Source: Akebia trifoliata
Taxonomy: Eukaryota; Streptophyta; Magnoliopsida; Ranunculales; Lardizabalaceae
Assembly: GCA_017979445.1 (NCBI GenBank)
Contig: CM030714.1
Span: forward strand, 19,215,892-19,279,891
Length of the DNA stretch: 64,000 nucleotides
Reading direction: 5' to 3'
The notes under the pieces were generated by a model, which ran no database searches, was not told the origin of the DNA, and was given only the letters and a program-made list of their open reading frames with translations. Below, one piece after another: positions 11,130-22,085 of this stretch. Numbering within the stretch: position 1 is the stretch's first letter; every line of letters starts with the position of its first letter. The position numbers and the translations under genes are program-made.

Positions 11130-12087
11130 GTAAGTAGTTCATGTTTCTACTTATTTTGTATCATATCATATTTTTCTTTCAGGGGAATAAAATGTGGACA
11201 AAGTATTGGCTTCTCCATATCATGCATTGGCAGTAGTCCAAAATTCACTCCATTTTGATATTTTTAATCAGATTGGATGGTTTGGATTTTGTCCATGTAT
11301 GAAAATTATACCCACAAATCTTAGAGAGGATCATTAATTGCAGTTAACATTGGTAGGATGAGAATGGATGGGGCATAATAACACTTTCATGAAATTGGAC
11401 TTAAATTGGTAAAGCGAAACACAATCTTGGAGAGAGAGAAAGAGAGAGAGAGAGATTACCTAATTATCTAGACTACATTTAATTCAATGAATGATCAAGG
11501 AATCAATCAAAGTAATGTGTATACGTGAATATATGCCCCCTCGCCTACTTTCATTTCCAGTCTTGATTGTTACAAGGGGAGCAACCCTCTTGAAAAATGT
11601 CACTGATCTGAACATTTGAAGCATAGATCCCCCCAATCTTCCATTCCTCAGGTAGAACTTTATGTGCCCAAACCCACTTCCCATCATACCCTCCTCACTA
11701 TGTGAAAAAGGCCCATATTTGACGGTCTTCGCCCGTCAAATTTTAAGAAATTTGACGGACCCTCCCGTCAAATATGCTCGTCAAATATTCTCTTGTAGAA
11801 TTTTTTTTTGACGGCCCTGGACTATTAAATTATTGGAGAATGGACTTCAAAAAAAACAAAAAAAAATCCATAGAGTATGACCGTCAAATTTGGAGGTTTA
11901 ACAAACAATAGCACGATCCTCTAATTCACCAATCACAATGAACGAAATAATAAAAAAAAATCAGAAAAAGAAAAATTATAAAACAAGTTCCAAATTGAAC
12001 TAAATAACCCAAAATTAATATATATGAAAACCTCTTTGTTAAGATCGAAAATTCTATCAAAGCTACAAATAACTGACAATTATTAAA

Positions 12088-12254
12088 CTAAATAAGACCA
12101 AATGATATTGAAATTACTGGATCGGCAACATCTTTGGTGGAGGTCGGTGTTATTATCGTTGTAGATTGGGGAATGAACCCTTGTACTTCACGTGCCGCTT
12201 TTTCCTTGGCCTTTTTCGCCCTTTCCAGCACATCCTCCTGCATGCAGCATTTCA
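12088..12254 (-). pseudogene. Lys/Glu/Ala-rich segment fused to the RRP12-like exon
   Basis: Continues the frame of the preceding fragment with EDVLERAKKAKEKAAREVQG, then a Thr/Ile-rich stretch and a stop at 12088. I do not recognise it. It could be the 3' part of another captured gene or noncoding element sequence that happens to be open. Confidence 0.3.
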
Positions 12255-12331
12255 TTGCAAGAAACAATAAATCAATCTCTTTGGCAACCAAACCAGGCAG
12301 AAGTGACATGGCCAAATCCAATAGCTGGGCC
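12255..12331 (-). pseudogene. RRP12-like exon fragment in CACTA A
   Basis: Minus-strand exon following an acceptor (tgcag) at 12332-12336. It reads LLDLAMSLLPGLVAKEIDLL and then FLAMK, which resembles a conserved stretch of plant RRP12-like ribosomal-RNA-processing proteins, nucleolar ARM-repeat proteins needed for ribosome export. Only about 25 residues match. The reading frame then continues without a stop into sequence of different character (CMQEDVLERAKKAKEKAARE, ending near 12088), giving a 77-residue chimeric frame. The family assignment is from memory and moderate; the junction is inferred from the loss of similarity. Confidence 0.5.
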
Positions 12332-12336
12332 CTGCA

Positions 12337-13655
12337 TTAAGAGGTATGATGCTTAAAAATGTTAGTGTGGAGTGTTTTTACACCTAGTTTAGGATGGACG
12401 CATGTCATCTCACAAGAATGTGTTTGAACTTAGTGTGAAGCAACTATACTAACGTTCAAAAATATGCCTTAAATACAGTAAAATAGAGAAGCTTGATCTT
12501 ACCTCATAAATAGGAGTGTCCTTTTTTTGTCTTCTGCAACTGTTTTGAGTGTTTGCTTTGGTCCTTAACTCATAATCTCTTTATACCTCAACAACAACTA
12601 CTGCAACAAAGACTGTTGTCTGCACCGTCGGTCCTGTTTTCAACAACAATGGCTGTAGCTCCTCATAAACAACTGCAAAAAATTTATACAAGCAATTATT
12701 AATATCAATTGAATTTGTTTTCTTTTGGGAATTTCTACTCCAGCTTCTTTTGTAGATTTAAGGATTTAATCCTAAAAGAAGAAGATTTCTTCTCTAGCTT
12801 TCTTATATAGATTTAAGGATTTACTCCTGATTCAAATATGCTGTGTCATTTAACAGAAATTGTCGAAACCCAACAATTTCTTGGAAATTGTCTTCTAATG
12901 GGGCTACTACCAAATCAATACTTCCCTAAACATTCATGAGATTGATAAAAACGTGTTTTATTTTATTTTTTTAACTTAAAATATGTGAATTATTCCAGAG
13001 AATAATACTTTCATTGTAGAAGAAAAAAAATTTGTGAATTTTTTACTAATAAAACGGGAGATTGCTAACAAGGGGCCCAACTAATTGTGTTTGAATTCAA
13101 CTCCCCCAAGGGTCTGCTCTCCATTCTTGGTCAAGTCAATTATTATTTTCCCCAATGGTGGCTCTACCGGCACTTTAGTCTTCCCAACTACTCAACTAGT
13201 AGTCAGACTTAATGTAGCCAATGATATAGTGTTGGATAATAATTAAATAAGTCCAAGATACCTTCTTCCATGCCCCCCCCCCCTTAGATTTCTCTTTTAA
13301 TTCCAGCATTTTACCTATATTTCCAAATAAATAACATTTCATGAAAAAAAAATGCTGCAACACTTGTACATTCCACCAAACATTTGCATACCAAGTATCA
13401 TTGGGAAAACAACATCTGCAGTGCTACAGAGCATCATAATTGTTGTACTGGACTGGGGTTGTTCAAGCTAAAGAGATATATTGCATTTAAGATTTAACCA
13501 ATAAAAGAAAACAATATGTAAAGTGAGGTATGTGCTTCATGACTGTTCAACTTATAGCTTGTTTTCTAAGTTTTAGGTTTATGAGAAAATTAAGTAAATG
13601 ACAGTTCAAAATCACAAAAGCTGGTATTGGTAACTCTCTTTTCACTGTATGATAC
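12337..13655. other. Interior of CACTA A with no recognised gene
   Basis: AT-rich sequence between captured fragments, including a C10 run near 13267. No motif I can assign on either strand; likely introns and intergenic filler carried with the captured exons. Confidence 0.5.
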
Positions 13656-13769
13656 CTGCACTTCATCAGACGAAGTTCCTCCTCCACGAGCACAAAGTAG
13701 TTATGCCTGTAAGTACTCTAGTTGCTGATGCATTCTTTGCATCTCATTGGATATTGGATCTCTGTTGAC
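13656..13769 (-). pseudogene. KIN-4 kinesin fragment, exon after the motor domain
   Basis: Minus-strand exon with an acceptor (ctatag) at its right and donor (g|gtatc) at its left. It reads VNRDPISNEMQRMHQQLEYL, then QA, a stop, and LCARGGGTSSDEVQ. This is the neck region just after the motor of plant kinesin-4 proteins (FRA1/KIN-4 family), which guide cellulose-related cargo along cortical microtubules. The stop and a small insertion near 13700 break the frame. It is the next exon after 13886-13977, with a 116-bp intron between, so the capture was at DNA level. Confidence 0.82.
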
Positions 13770-13885
13770 CTATAGAACAAACAAGAATGCCCATATGTGA
13801 CCAGCGTATATGAGAATTAAAACCAGATAACCTCCCCTGTATAAAGTATATTGGGAAAAACAGAAATAGTAAACTGAAAAATTAC

Positions 13886-13977
13886 AATGGGCTTATTTTG
13901 AATATTATGAGCACGATTGGCATATTTGAGAGTGCTGAGAGTTTCCTCTGCATTGATATCTGCTGGGCTGATGCACA
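13886..13977 (-). pseudogene. KIN-4 kinesin motor-domain exon fragment
   Basis: Minus-strand exon reading [20 protein letters not shown] followed by [11 protein letters not shown]. This is the end of the kinesin motor: the 'ISPA...N..ETL.TL.YA.RA..I.N' block, equivalent to switch II and alpha-5/alpha-6. The exon ends in a gtaat donor and begins after an atag acceptor. Together with 13656-13769 it represents two consecutive exons of one KIN-4 gene. The catalytic P-loop and the rest of the gene are absent. Confidence 0.85.
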
Positions 13978-14832
13978 CTATAAGAGGGCATAGTTTGGAA
14001 GATGTTAGAAAAGCAAGAAAGAGATTAGCATTTTTAAAATTTTAGCTAGTTTCTTAGCAGTTCATTATTATTATAACTGACATTGAAAACAATTGTTTAA
14101 AGTTGTGTCATATTCCTCTTTGTATGTAAGGAATAAGGATATCATCATGGCTAAGAACTATTCATGGACAAGCATCGTCGTCAACTTATGAGTTATCCAA
14201 ACTTTTCAAACTACCACAAACCTTTATTGAGCCTTCAACATGGATCCAAATTACATCAACAAGCATACAGTCCAATGCCCCTCCTAGAACTCGACAAAAA
14301 AGACTGGAATTTACCTGGTAATTTAAAAAAAAAATGAAAGAACTAGAAAATAATACGAAGGATCGGGACAACTACCATGGATCCGAATTCCTTTACTGCT
14401 GGCTATTAGAAGATATTGTCAGTCCACCATTAACCTGGTTCTTAAAAGGAACAAATAATAAGTAGCTCATTAACTCCGACTCCATCTTCTTGAAGGCTTT
14501 CAAGTCCTTTACAAAAATCACCAATTTATACTCAAGGATATTTCTAGAAAAGTTATTGCTCCTTATAAGAAATGTTGTGGAAAGGAATATTTATTTGGAG
14601 AAATAACAGTGTGCCAGCAAATAGTAAATGAATTGGTGCCAAAGGTGTGTATATCTATTTATTGGTTTATGTAACAAGCTCTTTAGAGGTCGACATGTCT
14701 TGAGTAGTAGTAGTACTATGAATATAAATTAGTTATCCATATTTATGGCCCATAACTAGCTAACACTCTATCACATTATAAAAAGAGAAATGATTGTATA
14801 TAGTTTCTTACACAAATAATTATTAAGCATAC
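13978..14832. other. Interior of CACTA A, no recognised gene
   Basis: No assignable coding similarity on either strand between the kinesin and dynamin fragments. A minus-strand stretch near 14395-14520 is open for about 40 residues but I could not place it. Confidence 0.4.
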
Positions 14833-14960
14833 CTCCTCTGCACTAAATGGATGAAGTGTTGGGGAGGAACAAAAGCACATTCCATATCAACTAGTGCAAC
14901 CACCATCTTCTTTGCTTCGCTCTTAAACACGTCCAATGCAACACTTGCAATTGCCACAAC
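14833..14960 (-). pseudogene. DRP2-type dynamin exon fragment
   Basis: Minus-strand exon of 128 bp bounded by an acceptor (ttccag) and a donor (gtatgc). It reads [20 protein letters not shown], then [20 protein letters not shown] and QRR. This closely matches the stalk/GED-proximal exon of plant dynamin-related protein 2 (ADL3/ADL6), large GTPases that cut clathrin-coated vesicles at the plasma membrane and trans-Golgi. The right-hand splice position after QRR agrees with the family. No neighbouring DRP2 exons were recognised, so a single exon with its splice sites was captured. Confidence 0.85.
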
Positions 14961-15008
14961 CTGGAACAAATAACCGAGTGCAAATCATTGAGACGAAGCA
15001 TGTGTATT

Positions 15009-15245
15009 CTAAGTGCAAATATGAACCTCGCAGAAAAATAACAAACAATTACAATAATTTTTTTTTATAATGATGATTAAACTATTCATCATGCCAATCT
15101 GGTCGAGATACAGTTGTATTGCATCCTGAGGTACCACTTTCCCTTCTCTTGCCAGACTATCTTGCGTGGTATCTACACCCATATCCCCACTTAGTATGAA
15201 TCTCACAACATGTCTTGGATAATGATTAACTGCATATTTTAGCAA
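15009..15245 (-). pseudogene. Unrecognised open segment in CACTA A
   Basis: Open on the minus strand for 78 codons. The first 52 residues look like real protein: KYAVNHYPRHVVRFILSGDM, then GVDTTQDSLAREGKVVPQDA, then IQLYLDQIGMM. After that the frame runs into low-complexity intron-like sequence. It lies upstream of the DRP2 exon in the same orientation, but I do not recognise it as DRP2. It is probably an exon of a further captured gene. Confidence 0.45.
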
Positions 15246-16449
15246 AGTTAAAAGAGATCTTAAAAGGTGTGAGGAAGACTATTTAAATGGTTAAAAAAAT
15301 CTGATTAGATACAAGCAAAAAAATTTGGGATGGATGCACGGATTCAATACAAGTAAGGAAGAGCCAAAAAGGCAAGGACACACAAATCACCAGTAAGGTC
15401 TAAGGGCTTGGTTGAGTATAAGTTCAATAACTCTTTAAGAACATGTTGTCCTAACCATATACTTAGTTATGCAATTAATACAAACGAATAAATCCCTGCA
15501 GCGTTGGCAATATAAGATGGCATACAAGTACACAAGACTCATTGAATGTTTGAGAACATCTGAACAATTCATGCTTTTTATTATTTGCATTTGCACTGAG
15601 AGATATCTAAGATGGACCCACCCTTTGCGAGGTTGTCACATTTGCTCATTTGTTCATAACATGTTCTCATAGGTCAATACTTTTCAGAGTGAAACAGAGT
15701 ATTAGGAATGGAAAGAGAGCTTTTTTTTTTTTAATTTTAAATATGAGCATTATTTTAAATATGAGCTTTTTAAATCTTGCTGCAAAGTATAATGATGGCA
15801 CATTGAATATGAAGGCTTTCTTACTAATTGAAGTACTAATGAGACAAGACTTGAGAAAGATAGAAGAGCTTTTAAGATGCATGCTCCGACAGAAAAATTG
15901 CTCTAGATAGAAATGAATGGCAAAACATCTATGAAACCCACTACATAATGTTTGAAGATTCAAATAGGATTTGATAATGATGATGAAAAGGTATTTTGGA
16001 GCATGAGACCAATGCAGGTTTTCCTTTCCACAGGGAGGGTTGGTGTAGCCAATTCAACCTTCCATATGAATTGACCATGTAAATGGTGCCAATTTCATAC
16101 CTAAAACCTACATCTTACTACTAACGTAACTTTCTTTGAGGGAAAATATGTGAACTAATTAAACAATGGAATTTAACAAAAGAAAAAACAGATTTCACTC
16201 TTGTGATAAAATAAAATTTTCACAAGACGAAGATTTTGACATCCTTGGCAATAGCATCTGCGTGGTTGTATTTACATAAATTCAGTTAGATAATTCTTTT
16301 CAATGCCCTTATGTAAAATAGATTGAAATCTTAGTAGTCAAAAAAGGTAAAAATTTCTAGAACTGTGGATGAAAATAAGAAATCAAATTTCTAAGTGAAG
16401 AAAGAAAATGACTAAAAAGAGCAGACAAATTGCATAAAACAATACGGAC

Positions 16450-16537
16450 CTGATACTGTATCTGAAGAACCATCAAGGGACTTCACAATTCCAGTGAGTA
16501 TAAGAGGGCCCATTAGCTTCAACTGATCCATGATTGC
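16450..16537 (-). pseudogene. ECM29-like proteasome adaptor exon fragment
   Basis: Minus-strand exon with acceptor (tctacgcag) and donor (cag|gtcc). It reads IMDQLKLMGPLILTGIVKSL and then DGSSDTVS, similar to a HEAT-repeat segment of plant ECM29 proteins, which bind the 26S proteasome. Only 29 residues can be compared, so the family call is moderate. It has no stop or frameshift. Confidence 0.5.
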
Positions 16538-17099
16538 CTGCGTAGATAAGACAAATGACATGATTATTATGATTCTAGAAAAATAAGGAATACAAGATCA
16601 TTCCATATATATATATGATCCATTTGCAATTTGCATATGAAGTATTTCAGTGCAAGCATATAAAGAAGGCAGCTGTTTTCCAAATGCGAATACATGAAGA
16701 AAGCACTTTCCTAACATTTTCTAGTGTAATACTAAACCACCAATACATATAATTGTGTAAGGATATATTATTTGTTGAAGTAAAAAGTTGGCCATCTCAA
16801 AATTCATACTCTTAAACAGCATCCCAGGATCTTTCTGGATTTTGTATTTTTTGTAGGTAGGTAAGTCCTTCCATGACCTCCTAAACCTAATCATTTATTC
16901 CTAATTTTCATACTAAATAAAATTTAGCTTATAAATAAATATGTATCAATAATAAACACAAAATACAGGTAGAAACAAAATCCCAAATCTTTACATAAAA
17001 TTCTTACATGTTTAAACACCCACATAGTGAATTCTACAAAAAGAAAACAACAAGAAGCAAAAAAGTAACAAATCACTCCCTAATTACATTTCCCCATCT

Positions 17100-17440
17100 A
17101 AGCATAAAGTCTTCGAAAAAGAAGCCCCTAAACTCCTTGAATTGCTTGCACCAAAAGAATGGTAATCCAAGAGTAGTAAGATTTCATGCATTTAGTCTCC
17201 ACCCCTTTGAAAGTACGCGCATTCCTCTCCTTCCACAAACCCCAACAAATAGCAAAGGGAATAAGTTTCCAAAGAATCCTCGACATTCCACCAAAGGGTG
17301 AATGATCCCACCCGACTAAAAGAGGGATAATCGAAGAAGCACCCATCTGAGAAATTCGAAAAATGACCCACTTTACGAATATAATTGAGAATCCCTTGAT
17401 CTCTAAGCTTGTTACTGTATTGATTGATGAACAACTGGTG
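17100..17440 (-). mobile_element. LINE (non-LTR) RT C-terminal zinc-finger fragment
   Basis: Minus-strand reading near 17280-17128 gives ILWKLIPFAICWGLWKERNA followed by RTFKGVE. This is the conserved W..IP..ICW.LWKERN.R.F block at the C-terminus (zf-RVT region) of plant L1-type LINE ORF2. The upstream part (17440-17290) continues in another frame, so it is a broken fragment. It is about 340 bp, wedged between the ECM29-like and ACR fragments inside CACTA A. No poly-A tail or target duplication is visible. Confidence 0.7.
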
Positions 17441-17516
17441 ACAACTTACAACATTAATTTAAAACTAGGCTTCTTTTAATGGGGAAACAAGGCAATAAAT
17501 GGGAAAAAAACTTACC

Positions 17517-17629
17517 ATCCATGAAAAAATTCTCCATCAGAAGATATATAAGCTTCTTATAATAAGGTTTAGATCAGTAAGAATTTGTACAACTTCAAGA
17601 AGTATTCCATACTTGTTTGTACTATCCAC
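17517..17629 (-). pseudogene. ACR (ACT-domain repeat) exon fragment, 3' part
   Basis: Minus-strand exon reading VDSTNKYGILLEVVQILTDL followed by NLII, the first ACT domain of plant ACR proteins (uridylyltransferase-like amino-acid sensors). After NLII a frameshift disrupts the usual AYISSDG motif, whose bases are still recognisable near 17540. The exon ends at a gtaag donor. Continuous with the exon at 17719-17768 across an 89-bp intron. Confidence 0.75.
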
Positions 17630-17718
17630 CTTCATCACAAAGTAAATAAAAATATCAAACAAATCAGAAACAAAGGTTAACTGTCCAAGCCCATAAAAAT
17701 GGAAAGAAAACAAGACTT

Positions 17719-17768
17719 ACTCTTATAACTATAGTAGTCTTACAAGCTTCATTATCCATTTCAACCCT
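17719..17768 (-). pseudogene. ACR exon fragment, 5' part
   Basis: Short minus-strand exon after an acceptor (ctttatag). It reads RVEMDNEACKTTIVIR and then a gtaagt donor. This is the P(P)RV..DN..C....VI.V start of the first ACT domain of ACR proteins. Exon order and intron position match the family and support DNA-level capture. Confidence 0.7.
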
Positions 17769-19300
17769 ATAAAGGTTTTTAAAAAAAATTTGAGAAAAAA
17801 AAACAGAGTTGAAAAATAGTGGAATATCTTGAGTTAGGTTTAAAGTGACTTTCCGATACATTAGAGAACCCGAGAGGCAAATTTTATGAACAATCAAAAG
17901 TCTCTATAATGTTTTCATTACCTCAACTAATGGAAAATAAAACCATATTACCTGATTATTAACAATCAAAAGTCACTCTTTAATACTTTCATTACCTCTA
18001 TTTATAAGTAAATAAAACCTTATGACCATAAAGTAATGAATAAGTAACAAATCCCAACAATCTATCTAACAATGATCAAACTACCTCCTACATCTTGTCA
18101 CTGTCATTGAGCTGAATTTTCTAATCAATTTTGAGTCTTAAAACATCAAAATTTCGATTGAAGTCTCGAAATAGTTCTACTTGTCAAGGTAAGCTTCCAA
18201 CAAATATGATGACTTCTTAGTCAAACATCTATGTACGTAAAAATGTCTTGCCATCTGAAAAGTGATTGACCAATCGCACAAAACCTTCAAGCGCTCCTTA
18301 TGTAATATTCACATATATTAGTTGTATTTTATTTTAAATAGGAGTTTACGAGTGTGGCCACTCCACAAATCTTGATGATGAGTTGGAAGACAAAACCATG
18401 GATGCTCTTATGTGAAGTATGTTGCTAGAGGTTTGTCAAATCCTAATGATATCCATATGCAAAGGTGAAAATTATAAATCAAAATAATAACCATCAAGTC
18501 TAATGCTATCGATTTTTCTATGGGAGAAAAATGACTAACCTAGAAAATCAATAAGGAAGCACATCAACATGAAAAAAAAAAGTCAACAAACAAAGCATCA
18601 TATATTACACCCACTGAGAACAAAAAAACATATAATAAAAATTAAAATACGTAAAACATCACATAAATGATCTATTTTTATCTAAAATATTAGCTAGAGA
18701 AATGCAATTAATTCTAGAAAATCAATAAATGTGAGAGAAATGTTAAAACAATGAATATATATATGTGTGTGTGTGTGAAAATTAAATAACGAATCAAACA
18801 ACCCTACAAAATCCAATTCCGAATCATCGACAGATCACCAAAACATTTAGATCAAGCATCAAAACAAAATCTCAAGTTCTAAAAAATTTATGAAACAACT
18901 TACCTGATCTCCAAAGCTTATAATGTTTAATAAAACCCTATAACATGATAACGAAGTAATCGAATCAATCTCTTTTAGAGATTAAGAACACCAACAGACT
19001 ATCAAAATCTCGCAGATTTCAAAAAACTCTTAAACAGATCGAGAGGAGAAGAAATAGTGTTGATGTTCATGTATCTCGCTTTTGTAAATTAAATTAAAAT
19101 GACATGAAATTGTAATCGATGGGGAAAAATCGAATAACCAAAATTACCTTTCAACTAGAAGGTAAATACATTTAGGAAATAAAAAATCAAAATTAATGCA
19201 TTTTGTGGGATTACAAATCCTATATCTCATCGTCAACAACCTGAATAGGGTTATGGATCTATAAACCTGAGAGAGAGAGAGAGAGAAACTCACCTTAAAA
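17769..19300. other. Interior of CACTA A, no recognised gene
   Basis: Very AT-rich, with no assignable coding similarity. It contains a short TG/TA run near 18755-18776 and GA-rich tracts near 19270. Confidence 0.5.
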
Positions 19301-19301
19301 C

Positions 19302-19735
19302 ACAATAGAGAAGTTCTTCTTCACTCCATCATTTCTAATGTTGAGAGATCGAGCGATAAGATAGAGAAATATTAAGTGACCAAATAGAGGGAGAGATGAG
19401 ATCGATCAAGAGACGAGATTGAGGAAGACAGGGAGGGAGAGGGATAGAGAGAGAGAGAGACAATTGAGAGAGATCAGAGAAAGAGAGGCACAAAAAGTGA
19501 TCTTTGGTTTTGTTCTTGATTTGCAGAGAGAAAATGCGGGGAAAGACGAAAGGAGAGAGATTTCGTTGAAGGCTTTGTTAGGGTTTAAGCTTAGAACAAT
19601 AGAGAAGTTCTTCTTCACTCCATCATTTCTAATGTTGAGAGATCGAGCGATAAGATAGAGAAATATTAAGTGACCAAATAGAGGGAGAGATGAGATCGAT
19701 CAAGAGACGAGATTGAGGAAGATAGGGAGGGAGAG

Positions 19736-19770
<35 letters not shown>

Positions 19771-19877
19771 CACAAAGAGTGATCTTTGGTTTTGTTCTTG
19801 ATTTGCAGAGAGAGAATGCGGGGAAAGACGAAAGGAGAGAGATTTCGTTGAAGGCTTTGTTAGGGTTTAAGCTTAGA
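19302..19877 (+). repeat. 294-bp tandem duplication near right end of CACTA A
   Basis: Two head-to-tail copies start acaatagagaagttcttctt at 19302 and 19596 and both finish ...gttagggtttaagcttagaa. They differ in the length of an internal GA microsatellite and a few substitutions. Duplicated subterminal sequence is common in CACTA elements. Confidence 0.9.
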
Positions 19878-20145
19878 ACAAGTTGAGAAGACGAGTTCAG
19901 CAATTGTGGACACGAATTTGTGGTTCATTGGCCGCGGAATTTGAGTAATAAAATTTGACGGGCCAGGTCCAACAATTATTTTCGTTAAAATTTGGGATTT
20001 TCACGTAGTGCCTGTTAATATTAACCGAAACAACAATGCCCCCATTGAGTTACTTGTGTCCCACACCACCCAGGTTTTCAGTTCATATTGATGAGGTGCC
20101 TTTTCTTTTCAAATACTCTTGTATGTCCTATATGGGTAAGGTTAG

Positions 20146-20149
<4 letters not shown>

Positions 20150-20192
<43 letters not shown>
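20150..20192. repeat. (TA)n microsatellite
   Basis: Pure TA run of 43 bases directly abutting the MITE. A second TA run resumes at 20574 on the MITE's other side, so the MITE inserted into a TA microsatellite. Confidence 0.95.
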
Positions 20193-20194
<2 letters not shown>

Positions 20195-20573
20195 GTCCCG
20201 TTCAGCACCCTAAGTTTTACCACACACTTTAACAAACGTGTTTTGTCTTACATGGGTTAGAAGTTTTGGAATGCGCTGATTTTTGGTGAGGATGATCTCT
20301 ATGGTGAGGAGATCATTCTCAAAAAAAATCAGCTCATTCCAAAACTTATAACCCCATCAAAAATGATTTACAAAAAATGGACGGTCCACGATTTTTCAAC
20401 GTGTAAACATGGGGCTAAACATTTCGGAATGGGCTGATTTTTGGGGAGGATGATCTTCTAATCATAGAGATCATCCTCACCAAAAATCAGCCCATTCCAA
20501 AACTTCTAACCCATGTAGGACAAAAAACGTTTGTTAAAGTGTGTGGTAAAACTTAGGGTGCTGAACATTTCCC
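20193..20573. mobile_element. Long-armed foldback MITE, 381 bp
   Basis: The two arms are near-perfect inverted repeats of about 160 bp. They start GTTCAGCACCCTAAGTTTTA near 20201 and mirror the end ...acttagggtgctgaac near 20566. Outermost bases are ggg and ccc. Each arm contains a smaller palindrome around gatgatctc...gagatcat. Because both sides are TA repeat, the target duplication could be TA, TAT or a 9-bp Mutator-type one, so the superfamily is open; the long arms favour a Mutator-like origin. A decayed relative is at 24497-24809. Confidence 0.85.
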
Positions 20574-20575
20574 TA

Positions 20576-20606
<31 letters not shown>

Positions 20607-21960
20607 CTGATTTATGCAATCTTACTTTGTTGTTTCACATGCTGGATATGAAATGCTTTTCCTATCTGAACTGTGCTTTGTAGAGAGCACTTTCTCCTAT
20701 TGTAGTTTTCGCTATAAATAGAGGGTTATGTAATGTCCTTACATGTTGATTGAGCACTTATTGACTCCTTAGATAGTTGTTATATGTTCTTATAGGGCTA
20801 AAGTTCAAACATTGGTGCATACTTATGGGGATTCAAGTGTGATAAAGCCCTATTTTATTATTTATGCCCCATCCATAGAAGTGTTGTCTTGAAATAAAAG
20901 GAGGATGATCATTTTACTTTTGGTTCCAACTGTTAAGTTCAATTTCATCATTTTCCAAGTAAGCCCAATGATCTCATGTTTTATTGATGTCATTGTATGG
21001 CATTTAATTGATTTTTAGATTGCCTACTTTAATTTAACTTAGATAAACACTATTATCTTGCTCAGGTGTTTTCACATTTGCACAACCTTGACCTTCAATA
21101 TCATCTAAGGCACTTTCTAATGACCATCTTCAGCTAACAATGAATCTATTCTTGTCAATTTGCTTTCATCACCCACTCACCACACTCATATAGAAATGTA
21201 GGTTCAAATTTGTATGAGCATGTGGCTACTTGTTCTAACTCTTAATTTCTTATTTTTTGTTTTGGCAATTTGCCGAACTCCATAAATCTATATTCTTGTA
21301 TGATTGTTTCATCTTTATTTTATTTTTTATTTTTAGTGCTTAATTCAGATGGGAGACCCTAGATCACGTTTCTCTTCTATTATCAACTACAAAATGGTTA
21401 ATATTGAGCAAACTTTTATCTATGTGAATTATTATTGAACATCTGACAAAGCACAAGATATGGCTCTATGTGTGATGAATGTGGTAGGTTAAGGGTAGAT
21501 AGATATTGGTTTGAATCAAAGGCTTGTGACTGTTGCAGTGGATTTTAGCTTCTAAATCTGGATGGAAGGAAGGTTTATAGAATCAGATTCTAAATCACAT
21601 AACCTTTTACATATTATAAGCTAGCAAAAATAATACTTACTTTGCTCCCTGAAATATCACTCTAATTCTATGGGTTGGATTAATTTGAGCAGAATTCTTA
21701 GCCAAAACAATTTTCTGTTGAGACAGATAATCAACAAGAGGGTAAGTATAGATGTTATAGAAGAGAATTGTCTGCTGGTGAGTGTAAATCTATCACTTGT
21801 GGCACATCATCATCTCGACTGTTCTTCTACAAAGGGAAGGTTTGGACTTCCAACACTTAACTTCTTTAGAAGTCTGATTTGTGTGATCAATGTCTACTCC
21901 ATTGTGGCTGTCTTCAGGATAAATGGTTATTAATTTTTAAGTATTGTGATTTTTCTTGTA
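20574..21960. other. Right half of CACTA B, no recognised gene
   Basis: Residual TA/T tract to about 20606, then AT-rich noncoding sequence, including a 'ctataaata' TATA-like box near 20712 that may be chance. Holds copy 2 of the 57-bp direct repeat (21200-21256). The open stretch at 21670-21933 shows no family features. Confidence 0.5.
21200..21256 (+). repeat. 57-bp direct repeat, copy 2
   Basis: One mismatch to 10975-11031. Here it is not followed by the 91-bp exon-like segment. Confidence 0.85.
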
Positions 21961-21964
21961 ATCA

Positions 21965-22085
21965 GAAAAATCTCAGCTACAAGTTAAAGCCAAAGCTGCT
22001 GACCATGCTCGGAGGCAAGCCAAATTCTTGCTGGGTCCCATGATAATTGGACCTTCTTCCTATGATGCAGCTAGGTGTCAGCTGA
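21965..22085 (+). pseudogene. Exon-like segment in CACTA B, unrecognised
   Basis: One frame reads EKSQLQVKAKAADHARRQAK and then FLLGPMIIGPSSYDAARCQL before a stop. It is preceded by an attttcttgtaatcag acceptor-like tract. Composition and the polar helix followed by a Gly/Pro/Ser stretch look protein-like. I cannot name the family. It may belong to the same captured gene as 11039-11129. Confidence 0.35.

Larger units (their letters stand above)
11696..20010. mobile_element. CACTA DNA transposon A carrying multiple host gene fragments
   Basis: The left end is CACTATGTGAAAAAGGCCCA and the right end, in reverse complement, CACTACGTGAAAATCCCAAA. Flanking triplets are CCT on both sides (11693-11695 and 20011-20013). 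The left subterminal 200 bp carry repeated tttgacgg motifs (11722-11890), and the right end has matching aatttgacgggcc near 19953. No transposase is present. Instead the 8.3-kb interior contains minus-strand exon fragments of at least four to five unrelated host genes plus a LINE tail, with introns retained. This is the pattern of a Pack-type CACTA element. Perfect flanks and well-matched ends indicate it inserted after element B. Confidence 0.88.

Noticed and set aside
15667..15963. 98-codon minus-strand frame
   Set aside because: Phe/Lys/Ile-rich, AT-driven, overlaps a plus-strand frame of equal length; no family resemblance.
20036..20260. 74-codon frame with a Tyr-Ile repeat
   Set aside because: Generated by translating the TA microsatellite into the MITE arm.
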